Part shown: positions 8,244 through 15,388 of the stretch, piece by piece
Numbering within the stretch: position 1 is the stretch's first letter
Layout: each line of letters begins with the position of its first letter
Source: a virus
Direction: 5' to 3' (one strand)
IMG/VR virus record: IMGVR_UViG_3300048590_000257
Coordinates: 1-21,560 of that record
DNA length: 21,560 bases
The notes under the pieces: model-generated
Database searches by the model: none
Told to the model about the DNA's origin: nothing
What the model saw: only the letters and a program-made list of their open reading frames with translations
Made by a program: the position numbers and the translations under genes

Positions 8244-8249
8244 AGTGCG

Positions 8250-8274
8250 AAAAAAGCCCGCCATGTAGGCGGGC
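8250..8274 (-). terminator. Rho-independent terminator after the scaffold gene
   Basis: On the minus strand GCCCGCC-TACAT-GGCGGGC is followed at once by six T residues (8255-8250). The 7-bp perfect GC stem with a 5-nt loop is a textbook intrinsic terminator, placed 45 bases after the scaffold stop. There is no T run on the plus side, so it acts in the minus direction only. Confidence 0.9.
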
Positions 8275-8319
8275 CAAGGTGGCGCAATGCCACCGGGAGG
8301 AGACAACCGGGAAAAGGCG

Positions 8320-9420
8320 TCAGGCTGTGCCGATCGCGCCGGCGATGGCTTCCTGCATCGAGGACGGCTCGCGCCGGCCGACGTTGGCCGCCGACGGGCG
8401 CAGCGGCTGCGGCGTGTTCGGTGTCGGCGTCGGGCGCGGCGGTGCCATCGTCGTCATCGTCTGGCCGATCGCGTCGTAGGCCATCTGCAGCGCGCTCGCC
8501 CAGTGCTCGGGCGGGATGGTCTCGGCCACGCGCTTGGCGTGCTGCTGCATCAGCGCCTGCTTCTTCGGCCAGTCGAGGTCGGTCTGCGACCACTTCTGGA
8601 CCATCGCGCTCACGCTCTGCGTAGCGCGCTGCACGGCCTGCACGTACTGCTGCTGCGTGCTCTGCTGGGCCTGCGCCGCCTGCTGCTGCTGTTGCTGCTG
8701 CGCCTGGAACTGTCGAGCCTGCAGCACCTGCCGGGCGTACTCCGGCGTGATCTTGCCGTCCTGCACGGCCTGCGCCAGGTCGGGGTGCTGCACGAACGGA
8801 TCGGAGCCGTTCGGATCGCGCCCCATGACCGTTCGGAACTGCTGCGTGAGGTGCCCGAGCAGCGGCTCGATCGCCTGCCAGTTGCCGGCCTTCACCGCGC
8901 GGGTGAAGTCGAGCATGGCGAGGATCTCGCGATCGTCGGCTCCGGTGTCGGCGATCATCTGCTGGAACGCGGTGACGGTGCCGCGCATCTCCTCGAGCTG
9001 CGCAGTCGCGGTTTCGGCGGCCGTCGTCGCCTCTTTCGCGCGCGTGACCAGCGCCTGGAAGCGCTCGCGCGCCTCGGGCTTCAGGCCTTCCGGCTCGCGG
9101 TACGGGTCGTCGGCGGGCGGCTGCTGCTCGCCGGGCTTCGCCGCGGGCTTGGCGGGCTGCTGTTGCTGCGCGTTCGGGTCAGCATCGGCGGCTGCATCCT
9201 TCGGCAGGAAGCGCCCATCGGGACCTCGCGGACGATCGTCGCCAGCGATGGGCTGCTGCGCACCGTCATCGTCTTCGCTCGGCTGGCCCAGCGAGCCGCG
9301 AAGCGCATCGAGCATCGAACCGGGGCCGCGGTCGTCGGTGCTCTCGGCTTCGGGCTGCTGGCCTTGCTCGGGCGCGTCGAGCGCGCCGTCGTCGATCTGC
9401 TCGTTCTGGTCGGGATCCAT
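8320..9420 (-). CDS. Capsid scaffold protein, 366 aa
   Basis: The start is ATG 9420, preceded by AGGAGG; the frame is open further upstream but only into the neighbouring gene. The N-terminal 120 residues are acidic and disordered (Asp, Gln, Pro-rich). Residues about 125-170 are helical (ARERFQALVTRAKEATTAAE). The middle has a long Gln tract (QFQAQQQQQQQAAQAQQ) inside a helical region, then VQKWSQTDLDWPKKQALMQQH. The C-terminus is a Pro/Thr linker followed by a short basic/helical end, as expected for the coat-binding end of a scaffold. Acidic, helical, Gln-rich proteins directly between portal and capsid genes are scaffolds in P22-like and BPP-1-like phages. No protease motif is visible. Confidence 0.75.
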   Translation of the reverse strand: MDPDQNEQIDDGALDAPEQGQQPEAESTDDRGPGSMLDALRGSLGQPSEDDDGAQQPIAGDDRPRGPDGRFLPKDAAADADPNAQQQQPAKPAAKPGEQQPPADDPYREPEGLKPEARERFQALVTRAKEATTAAETATAQLEEMRGTVTAFQQMIADTGADDREILAMLDFTRAVKAGNWQAIEPLLGHLTQQFRTVMGRDPNGSDPFVQHPDLAQAVQDGKITPEYARQVLQARQFQAQQQQQQQAAQAQQSTQQQYVQAVQRATQSVSAMVQKWSQTDLDWPKKQALMQQHAKRVAETIPPEHWASALQMAYDAIGQTMTTMAPPRPTPTPNTPQPLRPSAANVGRREPSSMQEAIAGAIGTA

Positions 9421-9424
9421 CCGT

Positions 9425-9430
9425 CCTCCT
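9425..9430 (-). promoter_or_regulatory. Ribosome binding site deciding the scaffold start
   Basis: AGGAGG on the minus strand, four bases before ATG 9420. It selects this start over the in-frame codons that lie further upstream inside the 144-aa gene. Confidence 0.75.
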
Positions 9431-9431
9431 G

Positions 9432-9866
9432 TTACGCCGCGTCGGTCAGCGGCGACCAACCGGTATTGCCGGTGCCGGTTTCCTTCACGTAGACGATCGT
9501 GTCTTCGCTGCCGTCGTATCGAATGGCGACCGTGCCCGGGGCTGCCGCGACCGCGCCCTCGGGCGTGCCCTTGACGAACAGCAGGGGCGGGCCGAGCGTC
9601 TTGTCGATCTCCAGCGTCGCCGTGCCGGTGACGGGCACGCCGCGCACCACCACCGAATACGGGAAGCGCTGCTCTTGCGTCGTGCTCTGCGGGATCGTGC
9701 CGAAGGCCCAATCCTGGTACGTCAGCCCACCATCGGCGCTGACTTCGACCTTCGCGGTGGACGACGCCGGGGTGATGAGGCGCACCGGCGCGCCGGGAGG
9801 CACCGCGAAGACTTTCGAAGCTTCGACGCCCGCCTTCAGGGGAAAAGTGACGACTTCGCCTGCCAT
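9432..9866 (-). CDS. Putative capsid decoration/head protein, 144 aa
   Basis: Starts at ATG 9866, one base after the portal stop (TGAAATG), with GGAG upstream. The sequence is almost entirely beta-like: EVVTFPLKAGVEASKVFAVP, VRLITPASSTAKVEVSADGG, SVVVRGVPVTGTATLEIDK. The last 35 residues (GTVAIRYDG, then TIVYVKETGTGNTGW) match a short motif usually found at the ends of phage fibre or appendage proteins. A beta-rich, low-charge protein between portal and scaffold is best read as a capsid cement/decoration or head-fibre protein. A structural component is likely; its exact place is not provable from sequence. Confidence 0.65.
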   Translation of the reverse strand: MAGEVVTFPLKAGVEASKVFAVPPGAPVRLITPASSTAKVEVSADGGLTYQDWAFGTIPQSTTQEQRFPYSVVVRGVPVTGTATLEIDKTLGPPLLFVKGTPEGAVAAAPGTVAIRYDGSEDTIVYVKETGTGNTGWSPLTDAA

Positions 9867-9867
9867 T

Positions 9868-11814
9868 TCACACTCCTACGAGTTCAGCGGGCGAGCCCGC
9901 AGGTTGGGGATTCATCGCCGCGTCGATGATCTCGGGCGGCAGTTCGGCCGGCATGCCCTGCTGCGGCAGCCCTTCAGCCGGGGTGGCGCCCGGCATCGCA
10001 CCGGGCATCGGCAGTGCCGGCAGCGGCGGGAAGAACTTCTCGATGTCGATGCGTTCGTCGAAGCGCTTTAGCGTCTCGCGCAGCAACTCGATCACGCCCT
10101 CGGCCTGGTCGTTCAATCCGGCTTGGCGGAACTGCAGCACCTGCTGCATGAACGACATCAACTGCGGGGCGAGCTGCACCCACTGCTCGCGCTCCTGGTG
10201 GCGGTTCGGCTTGCCGGTGGAGCCCGCCCGGATGCGGATCGCGACCATGTCGACGACTTCATCGCGCGGGAGCGTCGGCCACACGTACCCGGGGCCGGCC
10301 ACGCGCTCGACCTGTTGCGGCGTGAGTTCCAACAGGAAAATCTGCGCGGCGTACTCGGCCATCTCGCCGATGAATTCCTCGATCGTGTCCTGCCGATAGG
10401 CGGTGCGCGACTGCATGCCCATCGACTGAATCTCGGCCTCGGTGGCGGTCTTGGCCTTCTGAATGGAGGCTCGTGACGCGTCGCTCGCGCCAGACGTTTG
10501 CTCGAAGTCGCGCAGCACAGGCGTCGTGTCATAGGCGGTCGGGTCGATCGGCGAAGCCGGGATCGGAACAAGCTCACCCTGCAGCGGCGCGTTCGCGCCG
10601 TTCGTCGCGACGCCGATCATCTGCCGGCCGCGCCGGTTCGCGAGGTTGTCGACGTCCTGGTCGGTGAGGGCGCCCCCCTTGCGGTAGGCCCAGCCCGGGC
10701 GGTTTTCCTTGCGCGCCTGCGCAAGCTGCGTGCGCATCGCGTTGTACTCGTCCTGCAGCCCGGTCCACTGCTCGACGTCGGAAAGGGGATAGAGCTGACC
10801 GTCGACCTCGTTCCAGTAGAGCGCGAAGAACGGGTACCAGCGCCGCCCAACGCGTTCCGGGCGGAACGGCTCACGCGCCCATTCCCTCGCGCCGAACTCC
10901 AGCGTGTAGATGGTCTGGCTCGCACGGTCCCAGATCTCGAGCACGCGCACGAACTGCTCGCGCTCGCGCTTTCGGTTGCCCGCCTGATTGTCGCGAGCCT
11001 CGCGGCGGTCGCCGTACTTCGTGCCCTTCGGCTTGCGGCCGAACCGCTCCTCGAAGTCCGAGCAGGTCATGAAGAGCTGGTGCGCGATGGCGCGAGCCTG
11101 CGGGTACTCGCTGAACGTCGTCAGGCTCTCGTCGAGGATCAGGATGTCCTCGTCGGCGACGAAGTCGATCACGAGCCCTTCCTCGACGAGCACCTCGACC
11201 TGCTGCTCGAGCGCCGCGAGCTGCTGCTGCAGTTCCGCTTCTTTCGCCTCGGTGTCGCCGTCGCCGCGCTCGATGCTGGCGGTGAGCGCCCGGATGCGCG
11301 CGAGGTTGTCCTGTGCGTCGGCGATGCGGTTGACAATGACCGGGTCCTGCTGGAAGTCGCGCTGGTAGCTGACCTTCAGCCAGGCGACGCCGTTCGTCAT
11401 CGCGCTCGGGATCGCGCGCGTGATGCGCTTCTTGAGCCGGCCGCCGCGAACGAACATCCGGTTCAGGACGATCTGCAGCGTCTGGCAGAAGGTCTCCAGT
11501 GCCCCATAGGACTGGTCTTGCACCTGCTCCTCGGGCGATACATCGATCTCGGGATCTTTCGCGTAGTACAGCGGCACGAGCGTCTGCATGATCCCGAGGA
11601 TCAGGTTCGCCCGCACTTCCTCCGGGTCGCGCTTGGTCTCGTCCTCGAGCCCCTGCACGCCGCGCACGTACTTCTGCAGCTCGACGTTGCGCTTGCGCCG
11701 CGCCTTGTTGTCGTCGGTCGCCGATTCGATGGACGACTGGAAGCGCTTGATGAGCGCCAGCGTTCGCGGATCGGTCTCCGGCTGTGCTGGCGTTGTCTGC
11801 TGCTCGTCAGCCAC
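9868..11814 (-). CDS. Portal protein, 648 aa
   Basis: GTG start at 11814, overlapping the previous gene by 8 nt with only a weak ribosome site, so expression probably depends on coupling. The N-terminal helical region (TLALIKRFQSSIESATDDNK, ARRKRNVELQKYVRG) leads to EVRANLILGIMQTLVPLYYAKDPEIDVSP, then a helix-rich stem/clip region with a coiled coil around residues 170-215. WYPFFALYWNEVDGQLYPLSDVEQWTGLQDEYNAMRT is the wing-type segment common to podovirus portals: the Y-L-S-D, Q-D-E-N and T-like pattern. The C-terminus is long and Pro/Met/Gly-rich, as in barrel-bearing podovirus portals. Length, location after the terminases and the neighbours agree with a portal of the P22/BPP-1 type. Confidence 0.85.
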   Translation of the reverse strand: MADEQQTTPAQPETDPRTLALIKRFQSSIESATDDNKARRKRNVELQKYVRGVQGLEDETKRDPEEVRANLILGIMQTLVPLYYAKDPEIDVSPEEQVQDQSYGALETFCQTLQIVLNRMFVRGGRLKKRITRAIPSAMTNGVAWLKVSYQRDFQQDPVIVNRIADAQDNLARIRALTASIERGDGDTEAKEAELQQQLAALEQQVEVLVEEGLVIDFVADEDILILDESLTTFSEYPQARAIAHQLFMTCSDFEERFGRKPKGTKYGDRREARDNQAGNRKREREQFVRVLEIWDRASQTIYTLEFGAREWAREPFRPERVGRRWYPFFALYWNEVDGQLYPLSDVEQWTGLQDEYNAMRTQLAQARKENRPGWAYRKGGALTDQDVDNLANRRGRQMIGVATNGANAPLQGELVPIPASPIDPTAYDTTPVLRDFEQTSGASDASRASIQKAKTATEAEIQSMGMQSRTAYRQDTIEEFIGEMAEYAAQIFLLELTPQQVERVAGPGYVWPTLPRDEVVDMVAIRIRAGSTGKPNRHQEREQWVQLAPQLMSFMQQVLQFRQAGLNDQAEGVIELLRETLKRFDERIDIEKFFPPLPALPMPGAMPGATPAEGLPQQGMPAELPPEIIDAAMNPQPAGSPAELVGV

Positions 11815-12190
11815 GGTCGGCGAACATCCGTTCGAGCTTCAGGCGCTGCTCACCGCTCAGGCCCGCCGATCCATCCGTGCGAGCCTCGACCGTCTGTTCG
11901 GTCTCGTCGGTGAGCGATGCCATCGCAGCCAGGCCGTCGCGGATCGTGTCGGCGAGGCCGGCTTCGGCGATCGAATCGGCTTCGAGCGCGGACTTCGCTA
12001 TCGGCACGAGGATCGGAGCGCCTTCGAACAGGTGCCCACCGATGCTGTAGACCCGGAACCGGCGCAGATCGCCGCGCTCGTCGCGCAACTCGTCGACGCC
12101 TTCGTACCGGGTCGAAGCGCCTCGGGCGGCCAGCAGCTCGGCGAAGGTCAACGAGGGGCGCGTCTCGCGCAGGCGGGCGATGAGGTTCAT
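11807..12190 (-). CDS. Hypothetical protein, 127 aa, upstream of the portal
   Basis: Not recognised. ATG 12190 is preceded by AGAAGGGC. The N-terminus is helical and basic (NLIARLRETRPSLTFAELLAARG), the middle has short strands (RRFRVYSIGGHLFEGAPILVPI), and the C-terminus is acidic helix with DETEQTVEARTDGSAGLSGEQRLKLERMFADRG. It overlaps the portal start by 8 nt, so it is likely cotranslated with the portal. It is the first gene after a 47-nt gap that contains the repeat also found before the capsid gene, so it probably opens the portal-scaffold transcription unit. Confidence 0.7.
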   Translation of the reverse strand: MNLIARLRETRPSLTFAELLAARGASTRYEGVDELRDERGDLRRFRVYSIGGHLFEGAPILVPIAKSALEADSIAEAGLADTIRDGLAAMASLTDETEQTVEARTDGSAGLSGEQRLKLERMFADRG

Positions 12191-12211
12191 GGTTCGCCCT
12201 TCTACCTGGGG

Positions 12212-12229
12212 CGAATTGACTCACTCCAC
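12212..12229 (-). repeat. Direct repeat copy B, GTGGAGTGAGTCAATTCG
   Basis: Lies in the 47-nt gap between the coiled-coil gene and the 127-aa gene, 21 bases before ATG 12190. It differs from copy A (8226-8243) at one position and has the same orientation relative to the downstream genes. No sigma70 promoter is evident around it. Confidence 0.65.
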
Positions 12230-12237
12230 CTTCGCGA

Positions 12238-12483
12238 TCAAGCGGTCGTTTTCAATGTCGCCGCCATCGCCCGAATCGCGTTGTGCGCTTCCTCGACGCA
12301 GGAGTTGTCGGACACGCGGCGAATCACTTCTTCGGCGGATACGCGCAGCGCGTGCATCCTCGCCTTGAGTGAGGCGACCTCGTTTTCGAGGCGCTCCTTG
12401 TCGGCGGCGAGCTTCGCGTGCGCCGTCTCGTCGATGTCCAGGCAGCCGCCCTTGCTGCGATGGCCGGTGTAGCGGATGGTCAT
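12238..12483 (-). CDS. Small coiled-coil protein, 81 aa
   Basis: The start ATG overlaps the stop of the upstream gene as ATGA. The first 15 residues are polar (MTIRYTGHRSKGGCLDID); residues about 20-50 form a heptad-like coiled coil (HAKLAADKERLENEVASLKARMHAL), and the rest is helical. No membrane segment is visible, which argues against an Rz-type spanin. It is coupled with the Ea22-like gene. Function unknown; similar coiled-coil miniproteins accompany Ea22-like accessory genes in other phages. Confidence 0.65.
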   Translation of the reverse strand: MTIRYTGHRSKGGCLDIDETAHAKLAADKERLENEVASLKARMHALRVSAEEVIRRVSDNSCVEEAHNAIRAMAATLKTTA

Positions 12484-12872
12484 CGCAGCGCGGTATCGAT
12501 TGCGGCGCGCAGATCGTCAGCGGTCGGCTTCGAGTCGCCGGCACGCAGGATCGGCGTGGCGAACACGTACAGCGTGTCGCCGCCGATGCCGCGCTGCCCG
12601 ATCATGTACTCGGCCATCCTCTCGATGCGCGCTGCGTCGGCGCGCAGCCGCCTCACCTCGGCGACCAGCGGCGCGATGTTCGCCGGACTGCATGCGGCGA
12701 TGTAGGCGGCCGTCTCCAGATCGATGATCTCGTTGGAATCGGCGATGTACACCACGCCCCCGGGATTACGGCGACTTTTCGCCAGCACCTCACCACCTTC
12801 CTCGCTCCACCACGGTCCGGGGTATGGACCACCTCCCAGAGCCTTGATGATCTCGTCGTCATACTTTGCCAT
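12480..12872 (-). CDS. Ead/Ea22-like accessory protein, 130 aa
   Basis: Starts at ATG 12872 with GAGGGA upstream. Residues about 48-80 (DLETAAYIAACSPANIAPL, then VAEVRRLRAD) match the ubiquitous phage motif with AAYIAA-SP and LxxEVxRLR seen in the lambda Ea22/Ead family. The N-terminus has GGGPYPGPWW and a short strand segment (GGVVYIADSN). Family members are usually in early accessory regions and have no defined biochemical role; here it is between the large terminase and the portal genes. It is coupled to the downstream coiled-coil gene by ATGA. Confidence 0.65.
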   Translation of the reverse strand: MAKYDDEIIKALGGGPYPGPWWSEEGGEVLAKSRRNPGGVVYIADSNEIIDLETAAYIAACSPANIAPLVAEVRRLRADAARIERMAEYMIGQRGIGGDTLYVFATPILRAGDSKPTADDLRAAIDTALR

Positions 12873-12881
12873 CAGGTTCCC

Positions 12882-14450
12882 TCACGCCTTATACCGACTC
12901 ACCGGCTTTCGCTCCGGTGCGTCCAACACGCGCGCCGGCACCCTGCCCAACGTCGGCGGGGGCGGCGCGGCCTTCTCGGCTTCGGGCAGGAGCCCCTTGC
13001 CGAACTTCTGCATGCCGCGGGCGGCCAGCGACAGCACGTCGACGCCGTCGTCGTACGCGCCGGCCGGGAACGCCTGCAGTTGATCCATGAGCGCAGCGAC
13101 CCACGGGCGCCCCTCGGGCACCGCGAGCCACCCCATCGCGACGAGCGCCTGCAACGACCTGGCGCGCGTGGGCTTGTCGTGGATCGACGCGAGCCACTCC
13201 ATCCAGCAGGCAATCTGCCGCTGCTGCATGCGCTTGATGAGGAACGGCTCGACAGCGCGACGGATCGGCCCGGCCTCGCCGAACCAGATCGCGGGCTTCC
13301 ACTTCTCGACAAGGTCGAGCTGGCGCTCGATCCAGACGTCCGAACCGGTGCGATCGCGCCACCAGTCGAGCAGGTGCCAGCGCGACTCATGGTCGATGCC
13401 GATGATCCCGTGTTCGGTGTAGTCGCCGCCGTCCTCGGTCACGGCGTAGTCGCTCGCGCCGATGATCACCATGCCCTTCGGAGCGATGCCGTAGCGGGCG
13501 ATCTTCGTCGTGTCGAAGTAGCCGTCGCTGTCCGGCGCGGGGCGCTGCTGGTAGAGCGAGGCCCAGGTGCGCGCGTTCGATCGGAAGTTCGCCCAGTGCT
13601 GTTCGTCGAACCACTCTGGCCATAGCATCTCGCCACGCGCACGCCCGAGCGGATCGTCAGCGCGTTCGGCTTCGGCCGGCAGCGAGAGCACCTCCCACGT
13701 CTGCCCGTCGCGGCACTCGATCATCCCGGAGCGACCATCGTAGCCCTCGGGCAAGATCGACCCGGCGAGGTCGGCCTCGTGCCATCGCGTTTGCACGAGC
13801 ACGATCCAGCCGCCCGGGATGAGGCGCGTCTTCAGGTCGTCGTCGTACGCCTCGCGCGTCTTCTTCCTGATCACCGGGCTGTCGGCGTCCTCGCGGCCCT
13901 TCACCGGATCATCGATCAGCAGCCCGTTGGCGCGGTTGCCGGTGATGCCCGAGAGGATGCCGCCGGCGAGGTACTCGGAGCCGTTCGTGAGGGCCCATTC
14001 GTCGGCCGCCGAGGTGTCCGGCGCGATGCCGGCGCCGAAGATCGCTTCGAACCCGGATTGCCGGCAGATCTGCCGCGCGCGCCGGCCGTGACGACGCGCC
14101 AGATCCGACCCGTAGGACGCGAGAATGATCCGATAGCCCGGGTGCTTGCCCATGAGCCACGTCGGCGCGACGACGCTCGTGTAGGTGCTCTTCGCGCTGC
14201 CTGGCGGCATGAAGACCATCAGCCGACCGTGACGCCGCGCCGCGGTGCGCTCGATCGCCTCGAGCAGCAGCCGATGGTGCGCGGTGACGTTCGTCTCGAT
14301 TGGCCGAAACAGCCACTCGTCCGGGTCGTCGCTCGCCGGCTTGCCAGGAACCTCGATCGCGTTCGCATAGTCGACCAGCGAGGCACGGGCGCGGCGCCGG
14401 CGCAGCAGCTCAGCCGCGGCTTCCGCCGGCGATAGCTTCGAGGTCTGCAT
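12882..14450 (-). CDS. terL: Terminase large subunit, 522 aa
   Basis: The DNA-packaging motor ATPase and nuclease. Walker A is PPGSAKST (residues 82-89), Walker B is LLIDDP (177-182), and the coupling motif is VLVQTRWHEAD (217-227). The C-terminal RNase H-like nuclease has candidate metal ligands D334 (GASDYA), E392 (WFGEAG) and an Asp cluster at 467-471 (YDDGVD). Length and motif order are normal for TerL. It sits after the small subunit, overlapping it by 41 nt, so the two are probably translated together. The ATG at 14450 is retained because the residues after it (LSPAEAAAELLRRRRARASL) form the expected N-terminal helix. The Ala in Walker A in place of the usual Gly is common in this terminase group. 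Confidence 0.93.
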   Translation of the reverse strand: MQTSKLSPAEAAAELLRRRRARASLVDYANAIEVPGKPASDDPDEWLFRPIETNVTAHHRLLLEAIERTAARRHGRLMVFMPPGSAKSTYTSVVAPTWLMGKHPGYRIILASYGSDLARRHGRRARQICRQSGFEAIFGAGIAPDTSAADEWALTNGSEYLAGGILSGITGNRANGLLIDDPVKGREDADSPVIRKKTREAYDDDLKTRLIPGGWIVLVQTRWHEADLAGSILPEGYDGRSGMIECRDGQTWEVLSLPAEAERADDPLGRARGEMLWPEWFDEQHWANFRSNARTWASLYQQRPAPDSDGYFDTTKIARYGIAPKGMVIIGASDYAVTEDGGDYTEHGIIGIDHESRWHLLDWWRDRTGSDVWIERQLDLVEKWKPAIWFGEAGPIRRAVEPFLIKRMQQRQIACWMEWLASIHDKPTRARSLQALVAMGWLAVPEGRPWVAALMDQLQAFPAGAYDDGVDVLSLAARGMQKFGKGLLPEAEKAAPPPPTLGRVPARVLDAPERKPVSRYKA

Positions 14451-14991
14451 CAGAGAGCGCGTGGCGGTGCTCGTGCTGCACGGGGCCGCCGCCCTTGCCG
14501 GTGTGTTCGACCTTGTCGGTCAGCATGCCGAGGTGACGCATGGCGAGCGCCAGCGCGGCGCCCTTGTCGAACACCTTCGCCTTCTTGGTGAACATCGGCA
14601 CGTGCTTCAGATTCCCACCCTCGTCGATCGAAGCACCGCCGGCCATCTCGACAACATCGATGCCCGCGAGCGCCGCCGCCGCGTCATCGTCCAGATCGGT
14701 CGGCTTCTTGAGCGAGCCGTCGTCGCTGTACAGCTTGCGGATGTCGAAGAACGCGATCCTCGCCAGCTCCTGCAGCACTCGGTCCTGCGTGATGTGCGTG
14801 CGCCGCTCGCGCGCCCTCATGGCTTCCTGCACTGCAGCAACCACCTGAGCATTCCTGAGTAGCCGCGAGGCGTTCACCTCCGCCGCATTTCCGCGTGCTG
14901 CGTATCCCGCGCGCGCGTAGGCAGCCGTCGCGTTCAGATCGACGAGGTACTCGTCGACGAAGCGCTGCTGTTTCGGCGTCAGCGGTTTCAC
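14410..14991 (-). CDS. terS: Terminase small subunit (Terminase_2 type), 193 aa
   Basis: GTG start at 14991 in GTGA overlap with the HTH gene. The N-terminal domain reads PLTPKQQRFVDEYLVDLNAT, AAYARAGYAARGNAAEVNASRLL and NAQVVAAVQEAMRAR, the classic Terminase_2 small subunit sequence that forms an HTH for DNA recognition at the packaging site. The middle RVLQELARIAFFDIRKLY is the usual oligomerisation helix. The C-terminus is low in complexity with a His/Gly-rich stretch that may contact TerL. The frame is open well upstream of the GTG, but the homology begins at KPLTPKQQ. Confidence 0.92.
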   Translation of the reverse strand: MKPLTPKQQRFVDEYLVDLNATAAYARAGYAARGNAAEVNASRLLRNAQVVAAVQEAMRARERRTHITQDRVLQELARIAFFDIRKLYSDDGSLKKPTDLDDDAAAALAGIDVVEMAGGASIDEGGNLKHVPMFTKKAKVFDKGAALALAMRHLGMLTDKVEHTGKGGGPVQHEHRHALSDADLEAIAGGSRG

Positions 14992-15296
14992 ATCCTCGCC
15001 CTGTAGTAGCTCACCACGTGCCGTTTCCTGCCTGCGCCTTCGGTTTCGTACTCGACGACGCGCCGGTAGGCAACGAACACCTGCCGATCCAGCCGCATGC
15101 GGGTGAGCGTGTTGCGCACGGTATCCACGCGCTCGATACCGAGTCGCTCGGCCAGCTCGGCGGCGCACAGCGCGCGCCGCCGCAGCCAGAACAGCACCTG
15201 CTCGCGCATCGGTGCCGCGCGCAGCAGACGCCGCGGCTGAGACCGCCGCTCGTCGTCGGCAACGATGGCCGTGATGCCATTCAATCCCCGCTCCAT
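14988..15296 (-). CDS. Winged-helix/HTH protein, about 102 aa
   Basis: The C-terminal 75 residues (MREQVLFWLRRRALCAAELA, ERLGIERVDTVRNTLTRMRLD, RQVFVAYRR) form a winged-helix DNA-binding domain with a clear recognition-helix segment (RVDTVRNTLTRM). The start is uncertain: ATG 15296 has no ribosome site, and the TTG at 15311 is less likely. Either would overlap the membrane miniprotein. It lies just before the terminase genes and couples to the small subunit by GTGA. A role in control of late transcription or of packaging is possible but unproven. Confidence 0.65.
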   Translation of the reverse strand: MERGLNGITAIVADDERRSQPRRLLRAAPMREQVLFWLRRRALCAAELAERLGIERVDTVRNTLTRMRLDRQVFVAYRRVVEYETEGAGRKRHVVSYYRARM

Positions 15297-15388
15297 CCGC
15301 GCGCAGCCCAACGCCAGAGCGCCAAGAACATCGCCATCGCGCCGATGAACGCACCGAAAAGCATGGCGAGGAGGATAGAGGCCGTCAT
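15281..15388 (-). CDS. Membrane miniprotein, 35 aa
   Basis: A short ORF starting at ATG 15388 in ATGA overlap with the upstream gene, with AGGTGG six bases before it. Residues about 4-26 form one strong transmembrane segment (ASILLAMLFGAFIGAMAMFL), followed by a positively charged, aromatic end (WRWAARGW). It fits a type of tiny phage membrane protein that is easily missed in annotation. Function is unknown. It is not part of a recognisable holin/endolysin cassette, as no lysis enzymes are adjacent. Confidence 0.6.
   Translation of the reverse strand: MTASILLAMLFGAFIGAMAMFLALWRWAARGWSGD

Larger units (their letters stand above)
8082..8249 (-). promoter_or_regulatory. Long untranslated leader / likely promoter region of the capsid gene
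   Basis: About 168 bases between the terminator and the capsid start with no credible ORF on either strand. It opens with the 18-bp repeat also found at 12212-12229. Several short inverted repeats follow on the minus strand (CTGAC...GTCAG, CCGA-GCAA-TCGG, CCC-GAAA-GGG). I see no good sigma70 -35/-10 pair. Because a strong terminator lies directly upstream, a promoter, an antitermination process or a processing site is expected here. Confidence 0.5.

Noticed and set aside
6525-8624. 699-codon open frame on the plus strand
   Set aside because: It runs antisense through the adaptor, capsid and scaffold genes; Arg/Ala/Val/Leu-biased composition with no motif. High GC content leaves such antisense frames open.
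8683-8706. Short tandem repeat in the scaffold gene
   Set aside because: It is a run of Gln codons in a Gln-rich helical region, common in scaffold proteins; no regulatory meaning needed.
15011-15280. 89-aa minus-strand frame starting just after the miniprotein stop (TGAATG)
   Set aside because: The translation is Cys/Ser-rich without structure, whereas the overlapping frame encodes a clear winged helix coupled to terS.
15297-15311. TTG at 15311 as start of the HTH gene
   Set aside because: No ribosome site and a rare start codon; ATG 15296 is preferred, although it too lacks a good ribosome site.
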